From contig JAYKKT010000074.1 in NCBI GenBank assembly GCA_036023115.1, positions 6,769,501-6,833,500 on the forward strand: 64,000 bases of DNA, given 5' to 3'. A model generated the notes under the pieces. The model had not been told where the DNA came from. It searched no databases and was given only the letters and a program-made list of their open reading frames with translations. The position numbers were made by a program, and so were the translations under genes. How positions within the stretch are numbered: position 1 is the first letter of the stretch; the number at the start of each line of letters is the position of its first letter. This DNA is from Brasenia schreberi (lineage: Eukaryota; Streptophyta; Magnoliopsida; Nymphaeales; Cabombaceae). This document shows positions 1-11,700 of this stretch, in pieces.

Positions 1-229
1 AAGGACATTAGCAAGCTAAGACTCAATAACAATAATCAAGATTCAAAATTCAAAGCAATAACAATCTGAATTCTACTAAATTAAGATGGCGAACAATTCA
101 CAAGTAAACATGAAAGAAAGTGCACATTGTTACATGATGATATCTATGATACATCGTGTAACTTAAAAGTTGAAGGTTCCAAGTTGATGATTATCAAGTT
201 TACAACATGTCAGCCAATCATAAAATCAT

Positions 230-1400
230 GATTCTCATTGAGAAAATTCTCAAGCTCAGCCAAATCTTGATCATAGAGACTACCATCACTACTGTCATCA
301 CCATCATCATCAAATTGAACTGCTTCATCATCATCCTTATTCTATTGTGTGGCTTTCAAGTTGATCCATTGCACATCTTCCTCTGTTAGCACACTTGATT
401 CTTTCTCTTGAATCCACCTCTCTAATAAATCAAACTTTTCTAAGCTGATTAGATCAAATTGGTCATTGTGTTTTCTTGAAGAATGCTTTCCAATTGCCTA
501 CAATTACGATACATAGAATTTAAAAGTAAAATCATAAAATTTAACGGTAGAGTTCAAAAATTGTAATTGATCACTCATTGAATGATTAGTTATCTCTCAC
601 TCAGGCATGTGTTATGACGTGATTCATTAAGTCTTTTATGCTTCAACCAATTGTGATTTTTTATATGAATTTGCTTAAGCACACTCCTATTCCTCCTGTA
701 ACCAGTTTCACTGCACGTTTGACTTAGTATAGCAAAGGCGCTCAGCTTTGGGCAATTAGTGCCAAACCTGTTCCACCATACATCTAACAAAACAAAAACA
801 AAAATATTATGTCATTCAAAATAATAGTAGCACAATTCATAATAATGTAACACAAATATAAAATTATAAACTTTAAGACTTTAAGTTACTTGGCTGCATT
901 ATGGAACGATTCTAAATAGTATTGACACCCAATAATCCTTGAGCATTATCGTACTGTCATACACCTCCAACTCTTGATGAATGGCATATGCTTCTTTATC
1001 ATTAGCAGCCAATCTATCTATGAATCAATGTTGCTGAATATCTAAATGCAGGATTCAGGTAATAAGCTATTGCATGAATAGGGTGATGCAAATGGTCATT
1101 TAAGTAGTGACTTATCTATTGCCTTCTTCCTCTTCAAATTATCTTTGGTTGCCTCTTTTGCCCTATTCATGGTTCATAAAAATAACCTATGGGGGGCTTC
1201 TCTTCGCTATTAGACAACCTCAATACCCTTCACTAGTTGGGTTGATATTTGCAAAAATAATAGCAGGCATACCAAAACTGACTCCTAAATACCGTTGTCT
1301 CTGGGATATTCTTTATATGGTTCCTCCTATTTACCAATAATTGTGCAAATACCGTTGTCATTCATCTGAAGCGAATACTTATTGCAGTGCTTGCTTTTGC
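230..1400 (-). mobile_element. Relic hAT transposase, C-terminal half
   Basis: On the minus strand the segment at 590-790 encodes a DVWWNRFGTNCPKL / RNRSVLKQIHIKNHNWLKHKRLN type sequence, which is the conserved C-terminal dimerisation region of hAT transposases (hATC). Below it, around 240-420, follows the acidic D/E-rich tail typical of the same proteins. Above it, near 1090 and 1190, are decayed matches to the upstream blocks (NPAFRYS-like and GYFYE-like). Frames are broken by stops, so this is not a functional transposase. The element ends are not clear. It is related to the copies at 32180-33788 and 34023-35493. Confidence 0.7.
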
Positions 1401-1855
1401 TTTACAATTTTCTCTGCACACACAAGAAGTCAGTAGCAAAACAAGTAGCTGCCTGTGGATGAGTTCTGGCCCACAAGTGTCTCTGCATCATACTCAACAC
1501 TATTGCATAATTGTATATAAATTTCGTTATGTATTCACAACAATGAAATGCTGCCTTGAGAAACGTACCCTAAGTGTATGCCAAATATTTTCTAGCTAGT
1601 CTATTAATTAGCTTTCTAGAAGAATTTAGTCCGCATTTGAAGGTCCAACATCCTTAACCACCTTATCAAATTGTATGCCTTAGCGGCATTCAATTACTGC
1701 CTTAATCTCATGACTTCCCTCTAAATGATGGTTTAGTCGAGATATGCCCCCACTTATGACATTATGGCAAAAATCTCACTTCACTTTTAATCTTGCCGCA
1801 GGCCGCAACGAACTTGCAACATTGTCATGCATACTTACTAGAGCGTGCTGTAATT

Positions 1856-2911
1856 CAGTATTGTTTGTACCGTATCGTAATGTGTATCATTTTCTCCATG
1901 AGACAAGTGTATCGTAACATATCATAATTTTTTTAAATATTTTGGAAATAAAAAAATCAAGAAAATTAAATAACAATTCTTGTAAGTCAATTTGGGTATT
2001 CATCCATTGAACACTCATTCAAATTATAAGTACAACTCTTATCATTCAACAAGTAGCAAATATTCTTTAAAATTACAACTTTCGTAATTGTCTTGACCCC
2101 AAAAGTAAAGGGTTGGCATAATATAGTGTATGTCAACAATATGGCACTATAATTTGAGATGCCAATGCAGTTATAGCTGTGTATAGGATGGATACAACAA
2201 AAGTAGTCCCCTTTTGCTTCTTTTTTCTCTTTATTTATTTATCTTCTTCTTTGTCTTCTTGCTTCACCTTTTCCTTCCTCCAATCCATGATCTGCTCTCT
2301 TCTTCATGTGTTTCTTGCTGGTAAGCATCACAACCTTTTTACTGTATTATTTTTTGTATTGGTTAATACTTGATACTTTTGCTTTTCATCAGACAGCATC
2401 ATATTGTGATTGATTTATCATTGTTGTGAAAGTTTAGTATATATATTTTTGAGTTATAATCAGTAGAATATAGATATATGCAGCACAAATATATAATTAC
2501 GCATCAAATGATTGTGAAAACACCTTCTTCTAATCTGCATTTACAGGTAGCAGCTGATACATACAGCACAAATACTGGGATAATAGGACCTTTGTTTATT
2601 ATCCTGCAAATTTCTTTAAAATAAAATAATTGGCTATTTTGCAGTAAATTTTATGGATTTGGTACTAATTTGCATCTCATATGGTGATAAGTTTGTACAA
2701 ATATGAATAATTTTGTATATATGGTCATAATTTTGTAGCAATTTCTTTATATGCATTTCATGTGGCTGCATGTCCATATTGCAGTATAGAGTTGCCTCAT
2801 TCATTCTTTTGTTCTACATGCATACATGATATGCATTTCTAATTTCAATTTGATCCTTCAAGCATATAAGTCCCACATCCCCTACAATACAGGTCGATAC
2901 GCAAAACACTG
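1856..2911 (-). mobile_element. Non-autonomous hAT element with target-site duplication
   Basis: The right end at 1856 reads CAGTATTG inward and the left end at 2911 reads ...AAACACTG, giving imperfect inverted termini of the CAGTGTTG class. The flanking 8-mers CTGTAATT (1848-1855) and TTGTAATT (2912-2919) match at 7 of 8 positions, as expected for a hAT target-site duplication. Inside the right end are GTATCG/GATAC-type subterminal repeats and an AT-rich stretch that also occurs at the right ends of the copies finishing near 35493, 40485 and 56990. No transposase domain was recognised inside, so it is probably a deletion derivative. Confidence 0.65.
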
Positions 2912-2919
2912 TTGTAATT

Positions 2920-3597
2920 GACTCTTCCCCGCCACCCGACATCTTTCTTCATAGATATAACTGAAAATCAATAGATTAGCAAAAATGCTTGAAGAGGAAT
3001 CAATAATCTAACAAATACAACTCAAACAAAAAATCTAAGCGAAATGGTTGAAATATGGATTAGGTTGAAGTTTGAACTATTTATAACTGAAAAGTGGGAA
3101 TAAACGTGATGAGATCTTCCATAGAAAGTAAAGGCCGCAGCCAGTGTTTGTACTCCAACGTTTTTCTTTTTGCAAAAAAGTCTCCCTCCTCCCTGCACGA
3201 AAATGGGAGGAGAAAGTAAGAGGAAGGCTGTTTTATTTGTGCAGGTCATAACAAACACGAAACCAGGGCACATACGATTGTATAATACAGCCAATACATG
3301 CGATACACATGATTCGCTGTGTCCTGCAATACACTCTTTTGTAGCAACAGAACTATATCATATCCCTTTTCTCAGGGAGACGGTGCTCTGGTCCGTATCT
3401 TACGGTATGCACAAGACATTACAAAACTGGATAAAGCGGACAAATCAGAAGGCCCTGCTACTTGGAGACTTCTATTTAATTTTAAAATATGGGAAAACAA
3501 TCTTGTGAAGTTGGTGGCATACTAAAATGCCAGAACAATTATTTTCCAAGTTATATATTTGTTAAATCCTATTTTGAACCAATTTATCTTCCTATAG
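2920..3597. other. Unassigned sequence upstream of first recognised PPT exon
   Basis: Short open frames occur on both strands but none resembles a known family. I searched by eye for the HGIGD-type motif that should lie in the missing N-terminal part of the PPT protein and did not find it here or anywhere in 1-3597. Confidence 0.4.
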
Positions 3598-6500
3598 TGA
3601 GATTGGAGATGGATCACGGGATTCATGGATGTTGCCACTACGTGAGCAGGTTAGGTTTTTCTAGACAGTTTAGCCTCTTTGACTGTTGTGTATTCCTGTG
3701 ATTCTTTCTCTTGTGCTTTTCATGCCTAGCTTGCCTTTCTTTTGACTGCAGATGGAAACTGTTTGCGAGAAGGTTCGTGTTAGTTGGATCCCAACCAAAT
3801 TATTGAAGGTTTCAAATTGTGAGAATTTTTTCTCATTATTTACTTAATTGAACTGTGGCAGGTGAAGAAGATGACGGAGATAAATGATGGATACAACATT
3901 GTTGGTCTTTCACAGGTTATGTGACACCTTATTCCTGTGCTCATACATAGAATTGCCGGTGCACTAGTAATGTGGACCACAACTAAGGATGCGAATTCAA
4001 CTCTTTAGCAAGTTGTAGACAGTGAAATAATTTTCCAACAGTTTCATTAAATCAGAATCAAGAGCATTAAGTGGGACATGCTAAGCTCCTAGCAAGTAGA
4101 AAGTGAAAAGCAAAAGTTTTATGTGACTGGAAGCTAGATAAAATTCAAATGTGAAAGGGAAAACGAGAATGCCATCTTACTTTGCAGAGTACATGCACAT
4201 GCTGTTCATTGGAGGAAGAAAAAAAAATCTGAAATGACAATGTTAAAAAGAAATGAGCTAATATTAACTTGCGATGTTATAACTTAAGCATCTAATTTCA
4301 CACACCACATTCTTGCAAGAGGAACGCAATTAAAACAATCTTTTGCTTTTGCTTCTCCTTTTCTTTTTAAATTATGAATCTTAGTACAATGAAGATTCTG
4401 TTTTCATAACCCAAGAGCATGATATCTTAATAATTAAGCTGAGGTCATACTCATTGATATGATTTAAGGTTCGCATACCCTTTGACAGACACCATACTCT
4501 AGAATGACACTTCCAATCTTGCTGCCCTTACCCCTCTGAGGAAAAGATATATCTGACTTCATGATTGTTCTTATGCAGTTTCTATTGTGGCAACTGATAT
4601 ATATATATATATATATTTAAAATTCTTTCCAGGGTAACTTAATCGGGAGAGGTGTTATTGAGTTCTGTGATGATGGACCACGTGTAAGATCATTGAAATC
4701 CTTAAGTTTGTTCAGCTCTAATTAACTGTTGGTATTTTTCTTTTGATTGCTAAGGTCAAAAATAGTTTTGGACCTATGGTTGTTAACAAAATGAGAGAAC
4801 TTTGGCCCATGTGACTGTAGGGCTTGCTTCACGGTTTATTAAGATTGAAATTTCTTTTCAGTGAAACTTCTTTTTGGAAACTAAGATTGTGCAATTATAT
4901 ATATTATCGATCTTACTACAGGATTCACTGCCCAAGTAGTATTACCATCATTTCCCTAAGAAAGGAAGTTAAAATTCTCACCTTATATTCTGTTGGTCAT
5001 TACAACTTACAAGTCCATTTTCATTGCCTTAGTTCTAGTACATTCACCATCCCATCTTATCAGTAGGTGGAATTTGGAGACAGGTGATTGTTTTTACTTT
5101 TGTGGGAGTGTGTGCAGTATGAGGGAGGGAGGGTAGAATGGAGATGCTCCCTTGCCTAACCTCTGAAGAGATGCTTCCCTCCCAGCACCCCACAAGCAGC
5201 AACACAACTCATGAGAAGCTTCTCAGCTTAAGCCGCTAAATGTTGACAGGATGTAATTCTGGTGTGTGTGAGACCTGCATGTAGAGACCACTGATATTGT
5301 TTAATGTTAGCGAACTCTTTGCAAATCAATCCCTAGGGATATGATTTATATTGTTTATTTAGTTAGAAATCATGCTTTAGAATGCCCCATCAGTCCATAA
5401 CGCATTACAACTTGATGTTTGAGGGAATAATCAAGAACACCCACTGCAAAAATTCTCTAACGAAGTAATTCACATGCTATGCAGCTGACATCAGGTTGAT
5501 GAGAACATACATATTTATTCCTTTGAGTTTCAGCTTGAGGCACCTCGGCCTGTATTGTAGCTGTAGATATACACACAAAATGGTTATAAAGATTTGTTGA
5601 TAAGCTTGAAGGCATGGGTTGCTAGTCGGTAATATCTACCTCACTGAATGATCCTATATGATCTAAGTAAACCTTTTTTTTTGCATTGCATTTGCAGGTC
5701 AATAATTTCATCTCGCTTGGTGGTCCCCATGCTGGCACAGCTAATGTGCCATTTTGTGAAGTGAGTAATGGATCATTTCTGTTTGTAATTCACTACTGTG
5801 TTTCTCCTTAATTATTCTGAAGTGCCCCAACCTGGCCCAACCTTCTCCCCATGCGTGGAAACTGGAAAGTACTTAAATTTGGTAGATTGCTTGCCTAGGA
5901 GTTTCTTCATATGTTTACCTATTATATTATCTCATGGGATGACATCCTGGGCAATGAGAATGGCGGAATTACCTGACCTGATATGTTCTAATACCTGCCT
6001 TACAGAAACTAAGGGAGTTCTTCTTGGTTGCAGTCTGGACCTATATGCTTGATTATTGACAGCCTCCTTAAGTTGGGGATCTATTCTGACTATATCCAGG
6101 TTTGCTTCCACTACCATTTTGTAGCTATCATATCACCGCTTTCTGTTTTGTCCTCCTTTCTGTTTCCTTTTCAGTGAGAAATTACGTGCAATAACGTTTC
6201 TCTTGTGTGGTCATTTTGCAGGAACACTTGGCACCAAGTAATTATATCAAGATTCCAACAGTGAGTTTACAAAAGTTACTTTATTGTTCAATCTCACAAC
6301 AAATTCCATTTGCTCCTCAATCTAAGAATCTAAGACAGCTAAATGGCATTTTATTTATTTCCTGTTCATTGAAAAAAAAAACACTTCTATTGTTCTCTTC
6401 CTTTGAATTACTGCCATATATTGAAGCACGTATTTACTTATTTGAGCTTATACTTTGATATACTATAATGCTAGCAAGTATATGACTAGTCCGGAAGTAG

Positions 6501-7811
6501 TGATAGACTTGCCTAATAGAGACATCTATAGGAAGTCATTACATCTTCCCTTTGCAAAATCAGCAACCTCAATATCTTGGTTTCAATTGTCTGTCCATGG
6601 AGATGTTTGCAATTGCTTTTTCTCTAAAATGTTTTACTTGCCATCCTGCTCGTAAGTAAAATCTTGTTCCAATTATCTGCTTCAATCTTCAAAGAGATTT
6701 TCCAATTCTTCTCATAAGAAAGAAGTCTAATGCTTGAAAATACGGTTTAGTTTGTACACATGGCAGCTGGCAATTCTTGAGTAATACCGTTTGGCCAGTT
6801 TCAAGAAGGCTGAAAATGACCTTTTTATTTTTGCTTATTTTCAGGATATCCCTGCCTATTTAAAGGAATGCAAGTTTCTCCCAGTTCTCAACAATGAACT
6901 TTCCACTAAGAACTACACTTTTAAGGAGAGGTTCAGTAGCCTAAATCGTCTAGTTCTTATCATGGTAAGTTTGAACAATCTCTTGCGTTGTCACATTTCC
7001 CAGCTTACATGTTTCTGCTACTGTGGCTGTTATGAAATCTTTTTACATGCTTCCTCCTTTACTTGGTAATTCAGTTATACGATAATTGTGCTGACCGTTA
7101 CGTTTATACTGTTTACAAGTTTGAGCAAGACAAAGTCCTGGTTCCACGGGAAACTGCTTGGTTTGGATACTATCCAGATGGGTCCTTCAATGAAGTTTTG
7201 TCACCAAATGAGGTCAGCGTCTTCCAATGGCAATGCACTATATGGAAATTTCAATTGAAAAAAGATTAAAAAAACTATTTCATATTACTATTCTCGTTGA
7301 GAATATTGGAACTGATAAGATATAGAACGGCATTGTTAAATATTGGGCTCTACAGTTCCCATATCAAATACTATAAGTATTAAAGGGTGATTGAAGGGGA
7401 TGGAACCTTGATCGCATATAATGCCAACAACTTGGCTGTGTTGCCAGGGAAGATCCATTAATGGGCGGCAATCATATGTATACGAGTAGACCTTCTCAGC
7501 TCCCAGTTCAGTTTCTATGTTATCGAACCATTTACATTCTTTCGTGTTTTCTTTTTTTTTTTGTTCCTGAAACTTATGTGGCTCTGCAGACGACACTTTA
7601 CATTGAAGACTGGATAGGTCTCAAAACTTTGGATGAAGCTGGCAAGGTCGACTTTCTCAGTGTTCAAGGTGGGCATCTTGCCATTTCAAGGAGTGATATG
7701 CAGAAGCATATTGTGCCATATCTGAAAGGAAGCTGGACAGAGATTGCGGGCAAAGGTAGCTCAATTCTAGAGCGCGTCTCGTCTTTCTTATTGGATCTCA
7801 TTGTTGGTTAG
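3598..7811 (+). CDS. Palmitoyl-protein thioesterase (PPT1-like), 5'-partial
   Basis: PPT enzymes are alpha/beta hydrolases that remove palmitate from cysteines of proteins, usually in the lysosome or vacuole. Ten exons join in phase: 3598-3649, 3752-3772, 3862-3915, 4633-4683, 5698-5760, 6034-6099, 6222-6260, 6845-6964, 7120-7212 and 7590-7811 (stop TAG), about 259 residues. The nucleophile motif GLSQG is split by the intron between 3915 and 4633. SLGGPHAG follows, then WFGYYPDG (region of the catalytic Asp) and VQGGHL (likely catalytic His) near the C-terminus. The first exon starts in phase 2, and the N-terminal signal peptide and HG oxyanion motif are absent, so one or more 5' exons lie left of the window or have been lost. 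Exon nine could instead begin at 7075, adding 15 residues. Alternative: 5'-truncated pseudogene. Confidence 0.9.
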
Positions 7812-8030
7812 TGCACATGAAGGCACAAGAATTTGTACCGTTGGAATTGATTTTACACATTTCAAGAATGGTCATTTATGTTTGGACTTGTCTCTTGGTA
7901 AATTCATGTGAAAAGGAAGCGTTGCTTCCAGAACTCTATTCCACGGTCGACCCCAAGTCTAAATAAAAGAGAAAAAGGTCGCATTAGGTAGCCAAAGCTC
8001 GCTTGAACCTTGTCCAAGCCTTTTGCCTTA
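7812..8030. other. PPT 3' flank
   Basis: This stretch should contain the PPT 3' UTR. No further coding signal is seen before the 5S-like relic. Confidence 0.4.
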
Positions 8031-8152
8031 GCGTGTGATTTTTCAGTACTAATACTCCGAGTTGCATAGAACTTTGGAGTTAAACATGCTTGTGGTGAAA
8101 AAAAGAAAATGCTGGTCGTGACCTCATAAAATGTTCAATCGTTACGCCCTCC
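8031..8152 (+). pseudogene. Decayed 5S rRNA copy
   Basis: The order of short blocks follows plant 5S rRNA from end to end: GCGTGTGAT, then CAGTACTAATACTCC, AGAACTTTGGAGTTAAACAT, GCTTG, GTCGTGACCTC and a final CGCCCTCC. The internal promoter region (AGTTAA...GCTTG) is recognisable but mutated, and there are several small indels. It is a single dispersed copy, not an array. It could be a retroposed 5S transcript or the head of a 5S-derived SINE. It lies between the two convergent hydrolase genes. Confidence 0.65.
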
Positions 8153-8635
8153 AGTCGACACCACATAGCATGAGAAAAGGCTTGCTCAAAGAAAAGGTTT
8201 CGTGATTCCCTCCCTACCTGAAATCTTGATAAATTGTTGCAAGTGTTGGTGGCTCTTTACATACCATTTAGAATAGCCACAAATAGTTGGTTGAAACTAT
8301 ACACAGACCAACTGGATCTATTCCACCAACCAAAACCTAAGATTATTATCATTATTATTCGAAAATGTCATGAAGGCCTTTGAAATTACATAAATCATAA
8401 CATAATTGACCTCTTTCCCTTGTTCATCTCCCTGTTAAGAAATAATTATAAAAGATCACATGCGACCAAACATGTTCACTTGATCATCTCCAATTTGTAG
8501 CTTTCTAACAATGGAAGTGATCGATCATATGCCTTATACAGCTGATACCTTCTGAATCCACGGTAGGATCGTGGACCTACAAAATTTCCATGAAGTGGTA
8601 AGTGTGATGTGAAGCCAATGAGTCAATGGAATAAT

Positions 8636-8663
8636 TCAGAAATAGGTGCATGTGCATGCACGC

Positions 8664-8722
<59 letters not shown>

Positions 8723-11700
8723 CATAATCAGAGTGTGAGCAGAAAGCCTCTTCCGCCAGCTGCAAGCATGGAAACTTACATCTACCCGTTCCCACGAAAC
8801 TTGTGTTAGACCGTACACCATTTTCTCTATAACAAAAAAAGTTGAATTATGTAAGAACTCAGAAAAGGCGTTCTGTAACTTATAAACAGTCAACAAAGCT
8901 ATTAATTGGATCTATGTCTTCATGTGCATTGTCTATCTTGATTTTCTTTTGCTAATGTCATCACATTCTCTCTCTCTCCCCACGCCTTCTTGGATTGAAC
9001 ATAGAAATAACAGCCAGACGGCTGAGACCCTTTGGTCATGAGTTTCCGTAGGAGGCGTAATCTGCATGAAGAGCACAATAAAGTTTTCCAGTACTTTTAA
9101 TCGAATGATGGAACAAGAGTATAGACTCGCATCGTGATACCACGAAGTTTATGATGGTTTCTACAGAAAGGCTATTGGAATTTAGTAGCTCCATGAGACG
9201 CATTGGCAACTTTGAATTCAATATTAAAAGAGAAGAACACAAGTACTAGATCATGATGATCTATAGGTGTTATACAACCTAAATCAGCTGGACGGTAAAC
9301 AGCCTTCCCAACTCAAATCTCACTGCGTGTGGTCAGGCAGACTTTATTTATATCCATATGAATATAATGATTAGCATCAGCAAGGGTCCAACTGATTCAA
9401 TGACTTACAAGAATATCTAATTTCCCAAAAGGCATCCTGAGTGGCCACATATGGAAAGACTGCAATTATGCTTATAGTGACAAAATCCCCCAAAATCAAA
9501 CTCATTCTCAACAAAGATTCACCTATATTCTGCCCAACCGTAAATTTCTAAGTGAAGAATAACCAACCTTCCAGTATATCAGATCCATCATCCCAAAACA
9601 AAGGGGATTTGCGTTCTGTCATACCTCCTTCATTCACAACTTCTTCATGTACGATATGTGGATATCTTTCGCCTACAGAATCTTGAAACTGTGTCCACTA
9701 AATCATATATCGAAACTTAATATGCCATATGCATAAGCTGAAAAGGCAAATCTGATAGTGCAAACCTTTGGTAATTTATGATTATACCTAATTGATGCAG
9801 TGCTCCAGCCTACATATGCTTAGTTGCAGTCAAGGACACATTTTCTATAGCTTGCTGAAAGAAAAGAACTATAATAAAGCACGAAAAAAGGATACGATCA
9901 TATGCAACATTAGCATATGCTACTCGCCGTCTAAATGCCTGTAGTGCTGATCTGCAGGATGAATAACTAATCTTGTCTCACTTTCATTCATGGTGGGATT
10001 CTCCAAAAGGTGCATAGCTAGCATAAATTCAAGAGCGAAGACTAACATGAAATACAGGCCATCACAATCTGTCACCATCCGTTGAAGTAATGGCAATCCC
10101 CCTTCTTCATTATCAGTAAGAAAAAGATGCATGCCGGTCCTTCCATGGGCCAAATTACTGTAAACGGAAAGTGCCCCTTCAAACAAACTGACACCAAGAG
10201 CAAGGGGAACCTGAGAACACAAATAAGAAAGTCAGGTTGGACCTATGTTAGACGGACACTTCTACTAGGGTACCAGGCGCAGGGCTGACACTCCAACACT
10301 CGACACTGATACTTCTCCCATGGCAGACTTGTCACTGATCATTCCAAATAATTTTAACTAAAAGTTCTTTGGTAGTGTCATGACCAAGGATATTGCATAG
10401 AATATGGAACATTGACCGACTAATACAAACTTTTGAAGTCTCGGTTGTCTTTTAGTCTCATAAGATACTATTACACACAGACACTGTTGTGTCCCTACAG
10501 CCATCATTTTCAAAAGTGCGGTATCCCACACTTGCACCCACACCCGTATTCTGCACCGACACCCTTGTGACATAGGATCTGAGACTGAACCAAGAAAGTG
10601 ACAACCATGAAGAAACCAAAACATTCATGCGTTCCTTTCTTAAGCAACAGTGTACTTGACAGTGAAACCCATATCCTTTTCAGTACAAGTCACTATCAAT
10701 ATCATATGAAAGAATTCCCTCATTAACGTGCATCATATCATACTATGATAAAATTATGTACCAAAAGAGGAAATAAAATGAAACACATACTGCAACGCTG
10801 GCACAATTAACTGTGTAGATAGCATAATAAAAGTACCTGATTATTGCCCCTTGATCCAAGATGAGGAGTTGCAAATGTGATAAAATTCATTGCTTCTAAA
10901 CCATGTATTGTGCCTCGTGAATTTGCATCTTGAACACTAATAGGGGGATGGTATAGCCTAGCAATAGCATATCTCGAAGCTAGTCCTCCAAGAGAATGTG
11001 CAACAAAGGAAATTTTGCGAAGATGAGGCTTTTGCTGAATAACTTCTGCTATCTAATAATTACATTCACTTTACTTTGTCAAAGATAAAAATAACGTATA
11101 TAATAGAAATGTTTGAATCACTAAATATTATCATAGAGACGTTTTTAAGGAAACAAACCTCTTCTGCTAGACGTTTTCCCATCACATCAACACCATCTAA
11201 AGTCAATGTGGAAACATTTCTTTCACTACCTACATGGAAGTCAATGTAGAAAAGCCTAGGATATCAAATTCTCTTCCCCAGCATATTGAGAATCCTCATC
11301 TTATAATGGTAACCATTTCTAAGAAATAACAGCAAAGAAACAGGCATCACACATGAAACACAGGTAATCACAGTCTATCAACAATGGCTTCTTCACTATC
11401 AGTAAGGAAAAAAAAAGGAAAATCCAACAGCCATTTCAAAAATAATGAGACCACGAAGAAAAAGCATGAAAAACAAAAGAAACAAGTCACATTTGAATAC
11501 AAGACTAACCCTAGCATCAATCACCAAGACAAGAAGCGAGTCATGAAAATAAATAAGAAACAAAACCATCCATGTTTTCATCATCAGCATTCTTAGGGCT
11601 CATTGTGACATTGAGACTTTGAAATCATGAACACTTCAAACATTTTACAAAATCATATCCTCGTACACAGATAACAGAGTATACCATGCTAGCATTCAGT

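Noticed and set aside
2179..2373. Hydrophobic open frame resembling a signal-peptide exon for the PPT gene
   Set aside because: It lies inside the hAT element 1856-2911, has no HG motif after it, and its composition is simple T/C-rich sequence.
3319..3525. Open frame GDGALVRILRYAQ... just upstream of PPT exons
   Set aside because: It does not match the PPT N-terminus and has no compatible splice phase that I could establish.
8577..8809. Other open frames through the GA/CT repeat
   Set aside because: Shadow frames of the microsatellite; only the frame continuous with exon 8 of the esterase is supported.
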